NCBI RefSeq assembly: GCF_027172205.1
Contig: NC_070604.1
Coordinates: 76,111,023 to 76,175,022 of the forward strand
Direction: 5' to 3'
DNA: 64,000 nt
DNA from: Podarcis raffonei
Taxonomy: Eukaryota > Chordata > Lepidosauria > Squamata > Lacertidae
The position numbers and the translations under genes were made by a program. The notes under the pieces are model-generated. The model saw nothing but the letters and a program-made list of their open reading frames with translations, was not told the DNA's origin and did no database searches. Of the stretch, positions 24,190 through 34,591 are shown in pieces. The stretch's first letter is position 1. Every line of letters begins with the position of its first letter.

Positions 24190-24917
24190 GGAACATAGGA
24201 AGCTGCCTTACACAAAGGCTGTGTACACACAAGCGGTTTAAATAGGATTTGATGTGCCCCATGTGCATGTTGGTTACATCGTCCGCTCAATGTAGTCTTC
24301 ACCCAAGTGGCAGCTCACACTCTTGCTCCCTTAATTTAGATTTTCTCAATCGACAGATAATGCAGCAATGTGGAGGGGGCGGGGAACCCAACATCAAATC
24401 ACATCAATTGTAGATAGGCATTTGTTTTAAAAAGGTGTGTTGTGATGTTTGGCTGGGTGGAATCTACTATACCACACACTCTGTATCCATTGCAGAGGAA
24501 CTCCTTGAAGGGCTGCTGGTGGGTGTGTCACACACATTTTTTAAATAAAAAAGTTACCTATGCTTTGTGCAAGTCTGCTATATCTTGTATTTTTATTTTT
24601 TTTAATGGTTGCACGCACAGATAAAAAATTCCTGCCCACAGTGGACCTCAGCCAACTGAAGAGAGGAATCGACAACAAACTGTACAGATACATTCCATGG
24701 CACACCACCCACCAGTGTAGATGGGGAACATTGAGACCGAGTTAAGCTGAAAGTGCCGTGTGTGGACAAATGTGGGCAGAAGGGCACACGGAAACATTGG
24801 ATCTGGGCCCATATGCGTACTAATGCTCTGGAGTGTGCACAGGCCAAGCCAGGCCATTTGTCCATGTAGCTCAGTATTGTCTTCTCTACACTGACTGTCA
24901 GCAACTCCCAGAACTTC
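24190..24917 (-). mobile_element. tRNA-derived SINE (minus strand) split by about 640 bp
   Basis: 24190-24213 holds GGAACATAGGAAGCTGCCTT and 24852-24917 holds GCCATTTGTCCATGTAGCTC, AGTATTGTCT and ACACTGACTGTCAGCA. Together they give the usual continuous SINE 3' sequence (AAGCTGCCTTATAC...GTCCATCTAGCTCAGTATT). The intervening DNA starts GGCTGTGTACACACAAGC, like the termini of the MITE at 38972, so it is probably a later insertion. Confidence 0.45.
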
Positions 24918-25344
24918 AAGGTCTACTTTAGATGATAGCAGCAGAATTGTCTTTGCTGCCATGATGTCTGCAATTGGTGTGGGGAAGACTGAGGAAATGA
25001 ACACAGGAGACTCTTGTTGGGTTGAATTAGGCCAGGAAAGAGTAGGTTTGGCTAAGGCATTGAGATTGTATCTGGCATCAAGCAGCCCGCATGCTGGCTG
25101 AGAGGAACCCAGCGGGTCAACCCTGTGCTGGGGAGTCACCCCTGGCATGGATCAGGTGCCATGACCCCTTGGGTATTTTGGTCTATCGGACTCCCAGACA
25201 GTCACCCCCTCCTCGACCCCTTTAATGGGGTATCCGAATGACTAAGGATCCAGCCCAATGCCTTATCCGCCAAAGTTGTGACTTGATCTTTTTAACTGGA
25301 GTAGTCGGGGATCCATCTTGGGATCTTCTGCATACAAAGTGTAT

Positions 25345-25510
25345 ATGCTAAGAACGTAGAAACCTTCCTGGATCAGACCAAAGGTCTGTCTAGCCCAACA
25401 TCATGTTGACCAACAAGTAAGACATGAGGGCAAGAGACATCTGTTCTGCTTCAGTAACTGGAATCCAGAGGTGTGTTGCTTCTGATCCTTGAGGGTACCA
25501 TATAGGCAAC
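25345..25510 (-). mobile_element. Dispersed repeat, CTGATCCAG tail family (minus strand)
   Basis: The minus strand reads GATGTTGGGCTAGACAGACC, then TTTGGTCTGATCCAGGAAGG and CTACGTTCTTAG, the same 3' end as 37485-37640 but complete to its TATGTTCTTA-like terminus. Confidence 0.5.
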
Positions 25511-25899
25511 ATTACTTATAACCATAGATAGAGCACATTAATATCCTTTGATAGCCAGTGAGCACATTGTTCTATCACTGATTCCTCTGATTCATAAAAT
25601 GACATGACGTTTGCAGGGAAGGAGAGCGTGTCATTGAGAAAGGGTGTAATGCAAACAGCAAAAGGACTTAATAGCAAGTGGCCCACTGTCATTTTTGGTT
25701 CCATATTTGATATTCAGTGTTAAGGTAGCAGGTCTAGATCTGCCTGTCTCCTATTGAGTTAATCTCATAACATGACATACGTTAAGCCCGTTCAGCTCCG
25801 ATACACTTTGGGGTGGGAGGGGGGGTGACTGCCCATTTTTATTCTGTGTCTCAGTATGGTCCTACATTCATGCTTAAGTCTGGGATCTGAAGGCAGCAG

Positions 25900-26600
25900 A
25901 AGAGCCGTTCTACTTGGCACAGTGCAAATAGTTTTCACTGGAATCGGCGGCAAAGCTGCTCCGCGAGGCGGGATGAATATGTAATCAGTAGAAATAATGA
26001 AAGCAATAGCCAGTCAGCTGCAAACTGCTGCCTGGTCCCAATATGCACATGGCACTTTGTTTTGCTGGCACATTGCTGAAGTCTATTAAGTCAAATTATG
26101 AGAAGTGTTTTGAGGCCTTTCAAACAAAATGGTGAAGCTTTTGATTCCTTATTTACATGTGACAATGTATATGCATGGAAGATTTTCAACCCACGAATTA
26201 GCTCCAGAGAAAAACAAGCCACAAAATAGACTCCCAAAAAGAGGCTGGGTTGTGGTTGTTTTGCTTTGTTTTGGGTTTTTTCCCCCCTAATCCCAAAGCA
26301 AAGAAACATCCTCATAGAATTTTCCTGATTAATTTATTCAAAGAGCTTAATTGATGTATCGCAACACGACGGCCTAATTTACATGGCATTAGAAAATGTA
26401 ATTGCAGAGTTCTTCACACTGACAAGCAGCCAGCTGAGTGAACCGTCTACCATGTTGGCTTTGGAGGGTCATTTTTGTGAAATCATCAAATGCGCCATTC
26501 TTTCAACTTCGCCCCATACTGCTATTTTTAATAGCATGTGCAATGGGGAAGCCGTGTTTTAAATGGAAATCTCAGGCCTCTTCATGAATAGGTAATGTCC
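25900..26600. other. Unique block; candidate conserved non-coding elements
   Basis: Repeat-free sequence with homeodomain-like AT cores (GATTAATTTATT at about 26328, CCTAATTTACATGG at about 26372) and balanced base composition. No coding frame with splice signals. It lies in what synteny suggests is the FAM120B-PSMB1 gene desert. Confidence 0.25.
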
Positions 26601-26954
26601 TTTCTGACGACAACTGTGGAGACTCCTAGAAAAAGGTATATGGAAGGGTCATTTATGTTATTATATTTATTGGCAACCTTTGTGAATCATCTTTCAACGA
26701 GAGTTATCAATGCTGTTTGTAGAATAAAACAACGAAAAACATAACTGAAAACCTAAAAGCAGCTTAAAACACATATACCTGTGCACACAACTGAAACAAA
26801 CCACAACCAGCTCTCAAAGCTTGACAATTATGAAGTTTAAAGTTGTTTCCAAAATGAAATAAGAGAAAGAAAGGAAAAGCCCTACGGAGAGCATTTTGAG
26901 AGCCACCTCAGTGAAGACCATGCTCCTGAGAAATTACAGTATTACAGTATTTTA

Positions 26955-27042
26955 ATATTTTTTTGGAAGCCACCCAGAGTGACTGGGGAAGCCCAGCCAG
27001 ATGGGCGGGGTATAAATCATAAATTATTATTATTATTACAGT
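26955..27042 (+). mobile_element. L2-type LINE 3' tail with (ATT)n
   Basis: GGAAGCCACCCAGAGTGACT, GGGGAAGCCCAGCCAGATGG, GCGGGGTATAAATC and an ATTATT tail are the standard 3' terminus of squamate L2-clade elements, also seen at 9515-9603. Confidence 0.6.
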
Positions 27043-27378
27043 TGGACATCCATGCAGAATTATGCTTGGTGCAGGCTGGACTGATTTTTATTGGGGATGG
27101 GGGGTTAACATGGGGGGAAAACCAGCCTCTTATATAATTATTGACCTATTAAGTTATTTGAAAACTGGAAAAAGGTGGTGGTGGCGGCTTCCTCCTGCCA
27201 ATAATCAGGCAGCTGTATTCTGTACTTTTGAAGTTTACCGGTATATCATCGGAGCTAAGCAAAGAGTACATAACCCAGGAGTTTCAACACACCCCAGTTC
27301 AAGCACTTCAGTATTGCCCACCGAGGCTGGGCAAGGCCTATCTTACTATTATCCTGTCTTCTGAGATACTTTTGCTAC

Positions 27379-27404
27379 GTGTGTGTGTGTGTGTGTGTGT
27401 GTGT
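27379..27404. repeat. (GT)13 microsatellite
   Basis: Thirteen perfect GT units. Confidence 0.95.
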
Positions 27405-28469
27405 TTAGATTCATTTTTGGTTCTGTGTGCAAGAGATTCTGCTTTAAACACCACCCTCTGGTTCTCCCTGCCCAGCTGTGCTGTTTGAGTTGTTCTACCT
27501 AGTTTAGGATTTAAATTGCGGCTTTTAGTTTTTGTTCCCATAAGTATGGGCTAGTCTCTATGTTTAGAAAAAGCATGGGACTGTAGCACTTCAGAATGCA
27601 ACTAGAAGATAATTTGAGTGCACTTCCATCATGAGTTGAAGCATAGCCAGAGCGCAGAAACCCAGGATGGTATGATAGTTAGATGTGGGAAGCTCATGTA
27701 CAAGTCACCATGGTTCTAAGCTATAAAGTTCTAACGGTAGGATTAGACAAGTCTAAAGTGCTGTTTTGAGCTCCTTTAAGGAATCATAGGGTGCAAATGT
27801 AATCAACACAAGGATTTGAAATATATGACCCCAGCACTGTTAAAATATGTCCCTGCCACTTGCTCACAGCCAACATAAATAGCTTCATTGCCTTCTTCCG
27901 CTACTTTGGGTACATCTTTCTGGGTTCAAATCAGGAGATGAAACTTAGGTTGTAAATGTTGTCTGCTGCCCTGCTTTCACACTTGGAGGAGTTAAAATAA
28001 AAAGCACAAAAAGGCAGGCAAGTCCTCAGCCCCCAACTAAAATCTGTGGTGCCGACCACCATTGTTGAAGGTGTTAGGGTAACATTCTTGTGCTGATGGC
28101 TTTTCTCTCTCCTCGAGATCCCTTCAATGGAGGGGGGAACTTCCAGGGCTTTGAAATGCTTCTCCTCTCTCCTGTCACACACATGGCAAGTAGATTATTA
28201 GAAGTGGAAAGAGCAAATGCAAAATTGGGGGCGGAGTTCTGGATGTCACACTTCCAAATAATCTAATAGTAGCATGGCCGCCTAGCCAAGACTTGTCACA
28301 GCCTAGGCCTAAAAAATGGCAAGTGGAACAGAAAAAATGAGTGGGAAGCAGAGGATAAAGTGAGAAATACTTTTACCATGAGGAATTAGAACTGCTCTTG
28401 GAAACACCAGCAGTTATAAAATGCTGGTTACAGGTTGCTGCTTTGCACGGGATGAGTAGAGCATGTCAT

Positions 28470-28652
28470 TTGTATTTTGCATGATTTGCACTGGCTGCCC
28501 ACATGCTATCCATCTCTGGTCTCAGTTCAAAGTTCTGGGTTTTGTTTTAAAGCCCTAAATCAAGTTTGAATACCTTAAAGGCCACCTTCCCTCAGATCTA
28601 CTCTACTGAGATCTCTGTTGAACGTCTGAGGCCTTGCCTTATCAACAGGTAA
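28470..28652 (+). mobile_element. L2-clade LINE fragment
   Basis: Reads the L2 motif LHWLP followed by a run equivalent to FKVLVFVLKAL. At DNA level: GCACTGGCTGCCCACATG, CAGTTCAAAGTTCTGGG, TTTTAAAGCCCTAAATCAAG. Frame-disrupted and internal only; followed by the short palindromic repeat at 28655-28735. Confidence 0.65.
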
Positions 28653-28654
28653 TG

Positions 28655-28735
28655 AAGGTTGCAATCCTGCCAACACCTACCTGCAAGTAAGCCCCAGCAA
28701 ACATAGTGGGACTTACTTCCCACTACAAGACAAAC
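28655..28735. repeat. Short palindromic interspersed repeat
   Basis: GCAATCCTGCCAACACCTAC and AGTGGGACTTACTTCCC mark the same family as 56985-57130. Non-coding. Confidence 0.45.
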
Positions 28736-28867
28736 TACAAGAATTATAAGCACTATAAGGGGGGGAAATGGGATTGTGAAAATTATAGATACATTTGGAT
28801 TGGTAGCTCTCCACATGAAAATGGTTCGCCAATCTCCTTACAATCCAGAAGTAGAATTTGGAATTAT

Positions 28868-29224
28868 GATAATAGGAGATTGATATTGGAGAGTTGGAGG
28901 GGTCACTGAGGGTCACCCAGTCCAAGCCCTGCAGTGGAGGAGTCTCAGCTAAAGTATCCATTTCAGATGGCCATCCAGGCTCTGCTTAAATACCTCAAAT
29001 GAAGGAGAGTCCACCACCTTTGGGTGGACTCTCAAACAGCTCTTACTGTCAGAAAATTCTTCCTGATGTTTAGTCAGCATTTCCTTTCTGATAACTTGAA
29101 TCCATTGTTAAGAGTCCTACCCTCTGGTGCAGGAGAAAACAATCTTGCTTCATCTTTCATGTGACAGCCCTTTAGATATTTGAAGATGGCTAACACATCT
29201 CTTCTCAGTCTCCTCATTACCAGG
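28868..29224 (-). mobile_element. CR1 LINE 3' region
   Basis: On the minus strand: GACTGAGAAGAGATGTGTTA, then ATCTTCAAATATCTAAAGGG, GATTCAAGTTATCAGAAAGG, AGGAAGAATTTTCTGACAGT, GGTGGTGGACTCTCCTTCAT, and last GGACTTGGACTGGGTGACCC. This is the CR1 3'-end order (EN/RT tail, AGGAAAAATTTCTT, GTGGACTC, GATGATCTT). Truncated at 5' and lacking the terminal octamer repeats. Confidence 0.85.
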
Positions 29225-29226
29225 TA

Positions 29227-29452
29227 CAGTGGTACCTCTGGTTACAAACTTAATTCGTTCTGGAGGTCCGTTCTTAACCTGAAACCGTTCTTAACCTGAG
29301 GTACCACTTTAGCTAATGGGGCCTCCTGTTGCCGCCGCGCCACTAGCGCACAATTTCTGTTCTCATCCTGAGGTAAAGTTCTTAACCCGAGGTACTACTT
29401 CTGGGTTAGTGGAGTCTGTAACCCAAAGTGTTTGTAACCTGAGGTAGCACTG
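29227..29452. mobile_element. TA-flanked MITE (pogo/Tigger-like)
   Basis: Begins CAGTGGTACCTCTGGTTACA and ends TGTAACCTGAGGTAGCACTG, inverted termini bounded by TA on each side. It shares internal blocks (CATTAGCTAAAG-type, GCGGCG core, AGGTTAAGAAC) with 55068-55293 in the opposite orientation. It abuts the CR1 fragment ending at 29222. Confidence 0.75.
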
Positions 29453-29739
29453 TATATGAATGGAATTGAGGTACTTTTAACTTGACTACTGTGCTGTTTG
29501 CATCAGACAGTGGTGAGGGGTAGGAGCTCCAACCTTACCACCACCTGGCCTGGCCCTTCCCCCTCTACCTGCATCAATGGTGCACCTGACTTGAGGTTAG
29601 GTGATCATCATACCATCCACTCCTGACACTCTTCCTCAAGGGTGTTTCCGTGAGCTGGGAAATGGCTCTTTTTTTTCCTGGGCCTTGAGGCCAAGAGCAA
29701 ATGCCCTACAGCCTTCCATGGTAAGGTCTTCACAGATGG

Positions 29740-29830
29740 TGATGTCGTCGTCGTCAACATCATTAGAATTTATGTACCGCCATATACTCATAGAATAAAA
29801 TCAGAATATAAAACCACAAAGTACATAATG
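29740..29830 (-). mobile_element. L2-type LINE 3' tail (minus strand)
   Basis: The minus strand reads ATATGGCGGTACATAAATTC followed by a degenerating GAT/GAC triplet run, matching the GGCGGTATATAAAT(AAT)n tail of L2-clade elements. Confidence 0.5.
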
Positions 29831-30979
29831 TCCATAATGTCTTCTACACTGGAGTATGAAAGAGCTTATCTTGGAGGATAATGATAGACAACTGGCCCTA
29901 AAACACTGCATAATGTGGTGCTGCTGAAAATGAAAGTGTGAAACAGAGTAAAGCTAAATTTAGTAAAAAAAAAAACCCTCCTCTTGGTGGCGTTACAAGG
30001 GCGGCTTCATCTCTCCCAGCCTGCAGTAAAGCTAACACAGGTTCATTTGTCCTTCCTTGAGTAAAATTAGAGGGAGGGTGGCAAGCAGAGAAGAGGTGTC
30101 CGGCCCATTATAACTTTATCATGACTTTCTAAAGAGGCTCTGCTCCCTGCTGTGGGGCTGTTGTCGCTTCAGTGTGAACAAGCAGCAACCTGTCACCTGC
30201 AAAGCCTTTAGGTGAGAGTCTGGTGACACTTCACTATTCACAGCGCTCTGGAAAAACCAAAGGGGATTGGGGAGGGGGGTCATGCACACAGAGAAAAGAA
30301 TACTGCAAAAGATGCCTGTTAAAAGCTTCCATTGTCGTCCCTTTATTAATGAGGGGAAGGTGAGAGAAATGTTTGAAGGGACCCCCAAGCAACTTCACAT
30401 GGCAGAGCCCTCTGATCTCTCTCCTTGCTCGTTCTTCTCTGATATTAAAGACTGGCCAGAGCTGGTGTGTGCAAGATGGCCATTCATGGGAGGCTGAATT
30501 TGTGAGCCATTAACTCTCAGCCTTATGAGAAGATCTGAATGATGAGCATAACAACAATGCACCTTACACTATTGTTGTAAGGTAGGGGAGAGCAACCTGT
30601 GTCCCTGGAGCCAAACAGAGGCCTCAGGCAACCCTTAGTCTACTTCTACTTTTATCTGGGTGGCAAGGAGGGTTGACTCTTATGTTAGGCTCTGACCCTG
30701 CCCACCACCAGAATGCTGCCCTGAAAGATTACACCCTGCGAGAATGCTGTATGTCCATTCACCCCTGTTGTAAGGATTTGTTTAAGATGTGTTAATATTG
30801 CTTTTCAATCAGTGTTCCCAAAGTGGAGCACATTTTTTAAAAAAAGGAGCATTCCAGCTCTCCAGGGCTACAACTGAATAAATATACGTTATAAAGTAAA
30901 ATGACATATTAGAATACATGTTAGCTTTACACAGGCTGTGAGTAAGCTTGCCTAAACAAAAATGGTTTTAGCAGGCACC

Positions 30980-31200
30980 AAAAACAGTTTGGAGTGTCGA
31001 TGGGTACGGAATTTCAGAGTGCAGGTGCTGCCACTCTGAAAGGGCTTGTTCTGCAGATCGAAGACACGTATGAACCAAAGCAGTCCCTCAGGTAAACAGG
31101 TCCCAAGCTGCTAAGGACTTTATATTGTAGTAGTAACACCTTTAATAATGGCTCAGTATAAAAATCAGCAGCCAGTGCAGATCTCTGAGCAGAGGTGTAA
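30980..31200. mobile_element. Degenerate LINE-derived repeat
   Basis: The sequence GGAATTTCAGAGTGCAGGTG, CTGCTAAGGACTTTATATTG and AGCCAGTGCAGATCTCTGAG follows the order of a common squamate L2-associated block (as in GGGAGCCAATGTAGGTCTTTC). It is cut on the right by the hAT element at 31209. Identification is by pattern only. Confidence 0.4.
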
Positions 31201-31208
31201 TCCATCGT

Positions 31209-31532
31209 CAGTGCCAGATTTACATATAAGCTAAACAACTCTCTTGGGGGCCCCCAAAAAAATTAAAGGGGAAAAAACCTGGATGTACGTTTCCAAAATA
31301 TAAGATAAAAAACAAATAAAACCTACATACAGCAACCATGTTTTGTGTTGTGTAGGCTCCTATTTGTTATGTGCAAATGGCTTTAGATACTTATTAGGTC
31401 CATAAATTACCATATAGCATATATTCAACACAAAAACAGGAGAATTTGTTGTTGACAAAGGACAGCTGGACATATAAAGGGCCCCATTACCTTCAGTAGC
31501 TTAGGGCCTCATCAAACCTAGATCCGGCCCTG
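31209..31532. mobile_element. hAT-type non-autonomous transposon (324 bp)
   Basis: Terminal CAGTGCCAGATTTAC and GATCCGGCCCTG are imperfect inverted repeats. Flanks TCCATCGT (31201-31208) and TCCGTTGT (31533-31540) are an 8-bp duplication differing at two transitions. Internal landmarks are TAAGCTAAACAA, GGGGGCCC and CAGTAGCTTAGGGCC. A close relative lies at about 12420-12743. No transposase frame. Confidence 0.8.
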
Positions 31533-32927
31533 TCCGTTGTGCCCACTGGGACTGGAAGTGCATAGGACAGGGAAGCTAAAGTGGGCAGGGCAAGATGCAC
31601 CTTAACACACATGGGAGGCCAATGTAATATGGCTCCTGGAGGGCAAAGAGTGATCACTACAGCTACAGATTGCTCACACAAGGAAGTCTGTAGATGGCCA
31701 ATAGGAGACCTATATGCCACAAGCAGAAAAGGCAGCAGAAAAGGTGACACACTTAAAAAGGAAGCATACTTGATCCTGGCTATGGCAGGAAGTCAGATCT
31801 ACATCACTGCTTGCCCTTTCCAATGCTGTGTAGTGTCTAGAGTAAAATCACTCTGAACCAGGTATCTGCGTGTTCACTGTTGCACACATTAGGATGGTAC
31901 TTTTTCACACTTGGTAGTTGATTTGTGGCATACTTGCCAGACAGATTGGCCACTGTTTTTCTGTTTTCTTAACCCTGAGGCTTAGGTTTAGGATGATGCT
32001 GTTCATCTCCCCAAACCCAGTTCTATTTCTTTGGATTTCACTGAGATTATGGTATAGCCCCAAAGTACGTCTAGGCACCTCTTAACCATTTTAGTGCTTC
32101 TGATTCTGGTCAATGCATGCAGCTGACAGCATGATGTGTACAGCCTAGTAATCTGTACAGTTGTTTGTATACTTTGCGCTCAGGGTTGTAGCTGTTCTTG
32201 GTTGCCCCCAACTGGATGTGCAGGAGGCTGCACCCTGCATACTGTATGGAGCACTGTTTTGCTAATTCATCAATCTAACAATCTTGGTGAGATCAGAGCA
32301 GGTTAGACATGTTCTTCATAAGCAACAGCAGCAGCAACAAATAATGATTTTAATCCACGCCTATAAACCAGTCCTTTGCTTCTCTTAGGGATCTGCTCTA
32401 TTGTCATAGTTGGCCTCTCCTGGAGGTACTCTGAGAACTTTTCACATCCTTGTTAAATGCTTTTGGCCACAAAGCCTGCTATGAGCTCCCTTGATCATGT
32501 CATTGCTATGGTGTAAAATTGAATTACTTTTACAATGCAAGTTGTACCCAGGCAAAGAGGATTTTTTCCCACACTTGACAGAGAAGGAGCCAGCAAAATG
32601 GGTGCCTAAGATTGAAAAGCCGAAGTAGAAAATTGCATTTAAAAAAACAGAAGGAAAATAGTACTTAAAGGTTCAGCTTGAAAGATAACTTGAAACAGAG
32701 AAGTAAGCAATATTATGGGAAGCAAGACTAGTGCCATCTCACTTGTCTTCTAGAGCAGCTTTTTTTCTTGAAGGGTTTTAGGAGAGGAGGTGCAGTTTGG
32801 GCAGTTTCTTGTTGTGGAAGGAAGGAAATATCACTGTCAATATTAAGATTGGTCTTGGAAAGTGGTGGAAAGAGAAGATTGTAAGGCGACCATTCTCCAT
32901 TACACCCCCCTCCCAACCCATTCCTTC

Positions 32928-32998
32928 AATGTGACCTGAGATTAGATGGCCCTTATAGTCCCTCCCAAATTTACAGTTCTGTGATTCTAAGTCTTTAG
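32928..32998 (+). mobile_element. CR1 LINE 3' terminus
   Basis: Reads GAGATTAGATGGCCCTTATA, then TCCCTCCCAAATTTACAG and TTCTGTGATTCTAAG, matching the CR1 3' end (GATGGCCC...TCCAAC...ATTCTATGATTC). Only about 70 bp survive. Confidence 0.75.
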
Positions 32999-33076
32999 AC
33001 TCTTCTGAACACAACTGGGGGGGGGGGGGAGCAGGCAAACATACCATGGGAGAGCCAGAGCCTAATAGTAGTAATA

Positions 33077-33387
33077 CGACAGGGTGAGCTGCTGTTGTTC
33101 TGTCCCAGCTCCTGCCAACCTAGCAGTTCAAAAGCACACCAGTGCAAGTAGATAAATAGGTACCACTCTGGTGGGAAGCTACAAGGCGTTTCTGTGCACT
33201 CTGGTTTCCATCACAGTGTTCCGTTGCACCAGAAGTGGTTTAGTCATGCTGGCCACATGACCCAGAAAGCTGTCTGTGGACAATGCCGGCTCCCTCGGCC
33301 TGAAAGCGAGATGAGCACCACACCCCATAATCGCCTTTGACTGGATTTAACCGTCCAGGGGTCCATTACCTTTACCTTACCTAGTAG
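33077..33387 (+). mobile_element. 5'-truncated Sauria-type SINE
   Basis: Begins inside the tRNA-like head and runs through AAGTAGATAAATAGGTACCA and the GCTGGCCACATGACCC block to GGGGTCCATTACCTTTACC. It is flanked by TAGTAGTAATA at 33066-33076 and 33388-33398, an apparent target duplication, though the AGT-rich right side makes exact limits soft. Confidence 0.85.
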
Positions 33388-34221
33388 TAGTAGTAATAAC
33401 TGCAGCCAAAATGTTGGCTTTGTAATAAGTCCCTGAAAATAATGATGCCATCATCACTCTCTCCCTCATTCCTTAGCCTAAGGGGCAGCACTGATTGGAG
33501 GCATTTAGCTTTTTAGGGGGCAATAACAGTGACCACATGCTGCTGCTTTCGTTCTGTTGACTTGAATGACAGGACTACATTAGTCAGTGAATTTTCCCAT
33601 AAGCCTCTTAAAGAACAGTTAAGCATAAAACTGTTAAATATATACAAATCCCACATACCAAATGGCGGACTGTAATGAAAAGCCAGAGAACTGCTGTTCA
33701 GCAGCTTAATCTGTGTAATTTTGATAATTTCATCGGATATCAGGGAATTGCAGTATGTGTGGCTGAAGGGCGGGGAACATTCTACCGGCTGAGGGCAGGA
33801 AAGCAATACCAAGCAGGCAATCGGAAGATTAGGAGATTTTAAAATTCTGGCCAACGCTTACATGCACACACATACAGCCACAGAGAGAGACTAAAAGAAG
33901 ATATTATTGTAATCTATATTTATAGAAAATGAATGTTAAATATTGAAGGCGTGATTCAGTCAGAGTTAAAACACTTCAAAATCACATCTGTTTTGATCGG
34001 CAAGCTCAGTACAGTATGTGTTTTGCTAGGTCCCATTTAAATTAAATGAGACACAATGAAACAGTTAGGGTGCTATCCTAAATTAATCCAAAGTAGACTC
34101 CCTGAAACCAACAGGCCTTAAGTAACCTATTCTATTGATTTCAGTAGGCCTCCTCTCAGCATGATGTAACAAAATACAAATAAAAACAAACCTTTAAAAA
34201 CTGAAGTAGCAAAGGAAAGTA

Positions 34222-34591
34222 AAAAAAAAGGTAAAGGACCCCTGACAGTTAAGTTCAGTCGCGAACGACTCTGGGGTTGCAGCGCTCATCTCGCTTTACT
34301 AGCCGAGGGAGCCAACATTTGTCCACAGACAGTTTTTCCGGGTCATGTGGCCAGCATGACTAAGCCGCTTCTGGCGAAACCAGAGCAGCACACAGAAACG
34401 CCGTTTACCTTCCTGCTGGAGCAGTACCTATTTATCTACTTGCACTTTGACGTGCTTTCGAACTGCTAGGTTGGCAGGAGCAGAGACCGAGCAACAGGAG
34501 CTCACTCCGTCACGGGGATTCAAACCACCAACCTTCCGATTGGCAAGCCCTAGGCTCCGTGGTTTAGACCACAGTGCCACCCGCGTCCCCA
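34222..34591 (-). mobile_element. Full-length Sauria-type SINE with 15-bp target duplication
   Basis: Minus-strand order: tRNA-like head with A-box region (GGTGGCACTGTGG) and B box (GGTTTGAATCC), then body motifs AGTAGATAAATAGGTACTGC, GCCAGAAGCGGCTTAGTCAT, GTCATGCTGGCCACATGACC and GGGGTCCTTTACC, then a short A/T tail. TAGCAAAGGAAAGTA flanks it exactly (34207-34221 and 34592-34606). The perfect duplication implies a recent insertion. Confidence 0.92.

Noticed and set aside
27338-27541. Frame with a poly-His/Thr run
   Set aside because: The run is a translated (GT)n microsatellite.
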